Shown piece by piece: positions 61,101 through 64,000 of a stretch of 64,000 bases of DNA. Within the stretch, counting starts at the first letter, position 1. Each line of letters begins with the position of its first letter. The position numbers were made by a program, and so were the translations under genes. Source of the DNA: Pseudeuparius sepicola. Lineage: Eukaryota; Arthropoda; Insecta; Coleoptera; Anthribidae. The notes below the pieces were generated by a model. The model did not search any database. It saw only the letters and a list, made by a program, of their open reading frames with translations, and was not told the DNA's origin. Location: assembly GCA_963920635.1 (NCBI GenBank), contig OY987298.1:33449787-33513786 (forward strand). Direction: 5' to 3'.

Positions 61101-63103
61101 ACCACAATAGTAAACCGCTTGTGTAACCAAACCAAACATTTTAGATGTTGCTAGACCCCTTGCATAACCGATCTGAGTATTTTAGAATTTGTTTTTATTC
61201 TGGCATCCTTGGAAAGCAAAATAATGAACGTATATCATTCAAGTGCGAATTTATCTACAGCTTGTTCCATCGTAAGTGTGAACACCGCCTTAACTCCATT
61301 AATCTCAAAACAAAAAAATTAAGGGGATGTTCTCACTTAAGAACACTCGGTATATTGTCAAAATTCGTTTTTTTGTTGGCTCACCTAATACTTTTATACC
61401 TTATATCGTTTAGTGACAAAACTTTAGAAATCTATAGAAAAAGTGAAAGTCAGATTTTTTTCTTATAAACAGGTATCAAAATCCTAAAATCTACAAAAAG
61501 GTTTCTGGATTCGAAAAATCATGCCTCTTGGGAATTAAAAACATTATAATTTTCGCACCAGGTAAAGTGGCCTTTATGTAAGTGTTATGGCAAAATGTTA
61601 TTGGGGAAAGTTATTCAGAATTTAAAAAAACAGTAGGTGTGAAAAATGTTGAAAGCCTAGACCTAGTTTGATTTTTGTGCTAAAAGAATTAAAATGCACA
61701 AGAGTGAATTTTTCAAAAACGGTAAATTTTTCGAAAAAAAAGTCCAAAACAGTTTTTTTCTCAGAATTGATTGGGAAATTTAGTGAAGGCAAAAAAAGAT
61801 TACTTTTCCAGTGGTGTACCATGTTTTTATTAAAAAATATTAAGGTTGACCTCAGTTTCTCGGGTATTGGTGGGGGTAGATGAGCTGAATTATTTTTAAT
61901 TTATAGTATTTAATGAGGGTCCAAACTGTACCAAACTTAGACAAGGGAGTGGAGAGAGGACGCATAATCCGGCCAAATTGAGTGTGCCCAGTTCGGCACC
62001 ACCAGTGGCGAATCGCGTGGGACTGGTAAAGAATGAAAAATGCCTATAAAGCATTACCTACTGTTTGTTTGTAAAGGGACCAAATTTCGACAAAGCAACA
62101 AAATTTTATTTGTTTTAGGCGGTGAAGCTATTTTTCTAAGTATAAATATTTACCTATGATACTTTCTGTTCACCTCGACTTTTGCAACCAAAAGCTGAAC
62201 AAAACACCATTATTATGCCACAAAAATAACAAAGTCTTCAGTCTGTATGAGCACAAAATCAAAACTAAACCTGCTGTCACACATGACGTCTGACCCCAAA
62301 TTATGGTGTCGCATTGATATTTGGGCACACTCACTGCTATGGTCCGTATATACACGTTACGCGTCCTCTTCTCTCCCTTGTCTAAGGTACCAAGTATGTT
62401 TGCCTTAACTGTCTTCCTAAAGGAAAGATAAAAGAAAACTTGAAAAAAAAATTATTGTTGGACCACCCTGTATTATTAATCATAAAAAAAACTAGCTTGT
62501 AGTGGACTATTCTAGTTTTTCAGTTTCAAATTTTTTAGATAACTCACAAAATAAACCAATAAGATGTTTTCTGAAAATCTGTGAATCTTATTTTTGTCTC
62601 TCCAAGCTTCTATAAACTAAAAATAAAATTGTTTGTATGTTTTTGCTGACTTTACAGGTAATAAATTGTTTGAGGCTCCTATGACCTGTTCTACAATTTG
62701 GTGGTGAAGTTAAATAAATCTCAATTTCAATTTATCGCACATTTTCACAGATTTCCACTGCAAAAAGCATAAATTTTACGAATTCACCAAGTTAAGAGTA
62801 ACTATGAATTGCGACATTATATTATATCTATAAAACCAATTGAAATGTGGGAGCAGAAAAAAAACATGAAATATTCAAACTTTTTTTAATATTTGCTTCA
62901 AATCTTGACGTACCTATATTATAAAAATTATTTGCAAAATCTTACCACTACATAATAACGCGTTATAATTATTTCTATATTAAATATAAGGTAGTGATTA
63001 TTGTAGTATCTAAAATTATCCGCCTAACCTGCACACATCACCCCTCCAGTCCGAACGGTATTCCCGCTTCATCGGCCGCCTCCCCATCGGAGTCGCCGTA
63101 CTG
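61100..63103. other. Intergenic, downstream of Sgf29; repeat fragments
   Basis: 61540-61680 matches part of the palindromic family at 28804-29617 (GGTGTGAAAAATGTTGAAAG, TTTGATTTTTGTGC). A GACCACCCTGTA end lies at 62460. The last 100 bp before 63103 are GC-rich and are probably the Sgf29 3' untranslated region. No other gene recognised. Confidence 0.45.
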
Positions 63104-63306
63104 TCAGCTAGCAGCAGCCCCCGCTCCACCCTTCGACTTCATTTTCAAGGCGATGACGTAACGTTGGGCCACATACAATGGCGGGCTGTACCCTTCCGGA
63201 TATGTAGGATCTTCAAACAGCAGTTCGTACTCCTCGGTGTGACTGGCCGGTGGATTATTCACCAGTGCCTTGTAGAAGCAAGTGGTTTGCGGGAACAGGG
63301 CCATCA
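63104..63306 (-). CDS. Sgf29: SAGA-associated factor 29, C-terminal exon
   Basis: Terminal exon from the acceptor CGCAG (63307-63311) to TGA at 63104. The product contains ALFPQTTCFYKALV, LLFEDPTYPEGYSPP and VAQRYVIALK, the signature end of the SGF29 tandem-Tudor domain, which binds H3K4me3 and recruits the SAGA acetyltransferase module. The family usually ends a few residues after VAQRYVV; here a short tail (KMKSKGGAGAAAS) is added. The exon is entered in phase 1, so a G from the previous exon restores a Val codon. I saw no earlier exon in 63307-64000, so the rest of the gene is right of the window. A 36-bp tandem duplication carrying a TACAGGGTG transposon end sits just upstream of the acceptor. 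Confidence 0.88.
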
Positions 63307-64000
63307 CTGCGTATGGTAAGTTTATCAATCAAGGTTGTGGAATATACAGGGTGTTTAACATCAATCAAGGTTGTGGAATATACAGGGTGTTTAACATCTG
63401 GACATTATAGGTTGGATTATTTTATGGCAGAAACGCCACATAAACATTGGCCTAAAACATGATACCATAACTTGAGAAGATAAGCCCATGTGTACATTTC
63501 AGGGACCCTTTAAAGTAAGGGGACCCAGCATTATACTTTCCAAAGTGAGGCCGTTTCTTTCCTCATCCTAATGGTCTCAATGATGCCAAGTATGCCATTT
63601 TATTGGAGAATCTATGAATATAACAGGTACTTTGATTGTTAGTAAAAATTAATAATGATTTCCATGATTTCTAAAAATTAGACTTGACAATGTTCTGTCA
63701 ACAAACACAGAATATGGCAAGTGCCAAATGAATCAAATTTATTTTATATTTTAATTTGGTTTCCTGCAATTATTTCCAGGGATTTAAGTAATATAAGGAT
63801 GGTAAGTCAGTGCCGATTTTGCTTATTTGAGAATTTGTAGCTATTGCACCTTGTTACCAGGTTCCTCAAACCATTTGTAATATGTAGGTATAATAGGTAT
63901 AATAGGTATGTACTTGAACTTTCTTCCCTTGTTGAATGTATCTACCCAAAGAACTTTCACAGATTTCGGGATGGACTAATAAGATTAGGTCTTGTACTTA
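63307..64000. other. Sgf29 intron start with duplicated transposon end
   Basis: A 36-bp direct duplication (63325-63396) contains CAAGGTTGTGGAATATACAG and GGGTGTTTAACA twice. The rest is AT-rich with a short ATAATAGGT repeat near 63890; no exon found. Confidence 0.55.

Overview
The window looks like a repeat-rich, AT-rich arthropod (most likely insect) genome segment. It has long introns with GT..AG ends, two ionotropic-receptor genes of an insect chemosensory type, an insect-style lipase, a tRNA-derived SINE and dozens of inverted-repeat DNA transposons. I cannot name the species. All recognised host genes lie on the minus strand, and every exon model was assembled by eye from splice sites, reading phase and family resemblance.

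Layout. 2994-9415: 5' part of an acid/neutral lipase gene (three exons; the 3' exons are not found and probably lie left of the window). 9416-25805: gene-poor region filled with decayed transposons: a DDE transposase relic (11660-12190), a perfect-TIR MITE (12251-12587), a terminally inverted element holding a tyrosine-recombinase relic (12588-16556), a locally repeated ~1 kb family (17.5-21.1 kb) interrupted by a hAT-like element with an 8-bp target duplication (19432-20755), and a long-TIR element (21525-22310). 25806-37677: IR75-type ionotropic receptor A, nine exons, 627 codons. 41917-59240: IR75-type receptor B, eight exons, 662 codons. 63104-63306: last exon of the SAGA subunit gene Sgf29, whose remaining exons lie right of the window.

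The two receptors are tandem paralogues in the same orientation, with exon lengths of 327, 171 and 212 nt conserved between them. Their introns hold most of the mobile DNA. Receptor A has a split gypsy-type relic, two back-to-back palindromic elements (28804-30539) and a 1.4 kb palindrome whose loop carries a transposase-like helix-turn-helix fragment (35425-36830). Receptor B has a 2.4 kb palindrome with a TTA duplication (54844-57287) and, in intron 6, a large foldback structure. The foldback is about 27 copies of a 41-bp unit, a 1.2 kb centre with its own inverted repeat, then about 47 copies of the same unit in reverse orientation (44794-49003).

The points most worth following are this foldback structure and the pore-loop intron. 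Frame-preserving splicing of that intron needs a GC donor in receptor A and a GA donor in receptor B, so B either uses a very rare intron class or is damaged.
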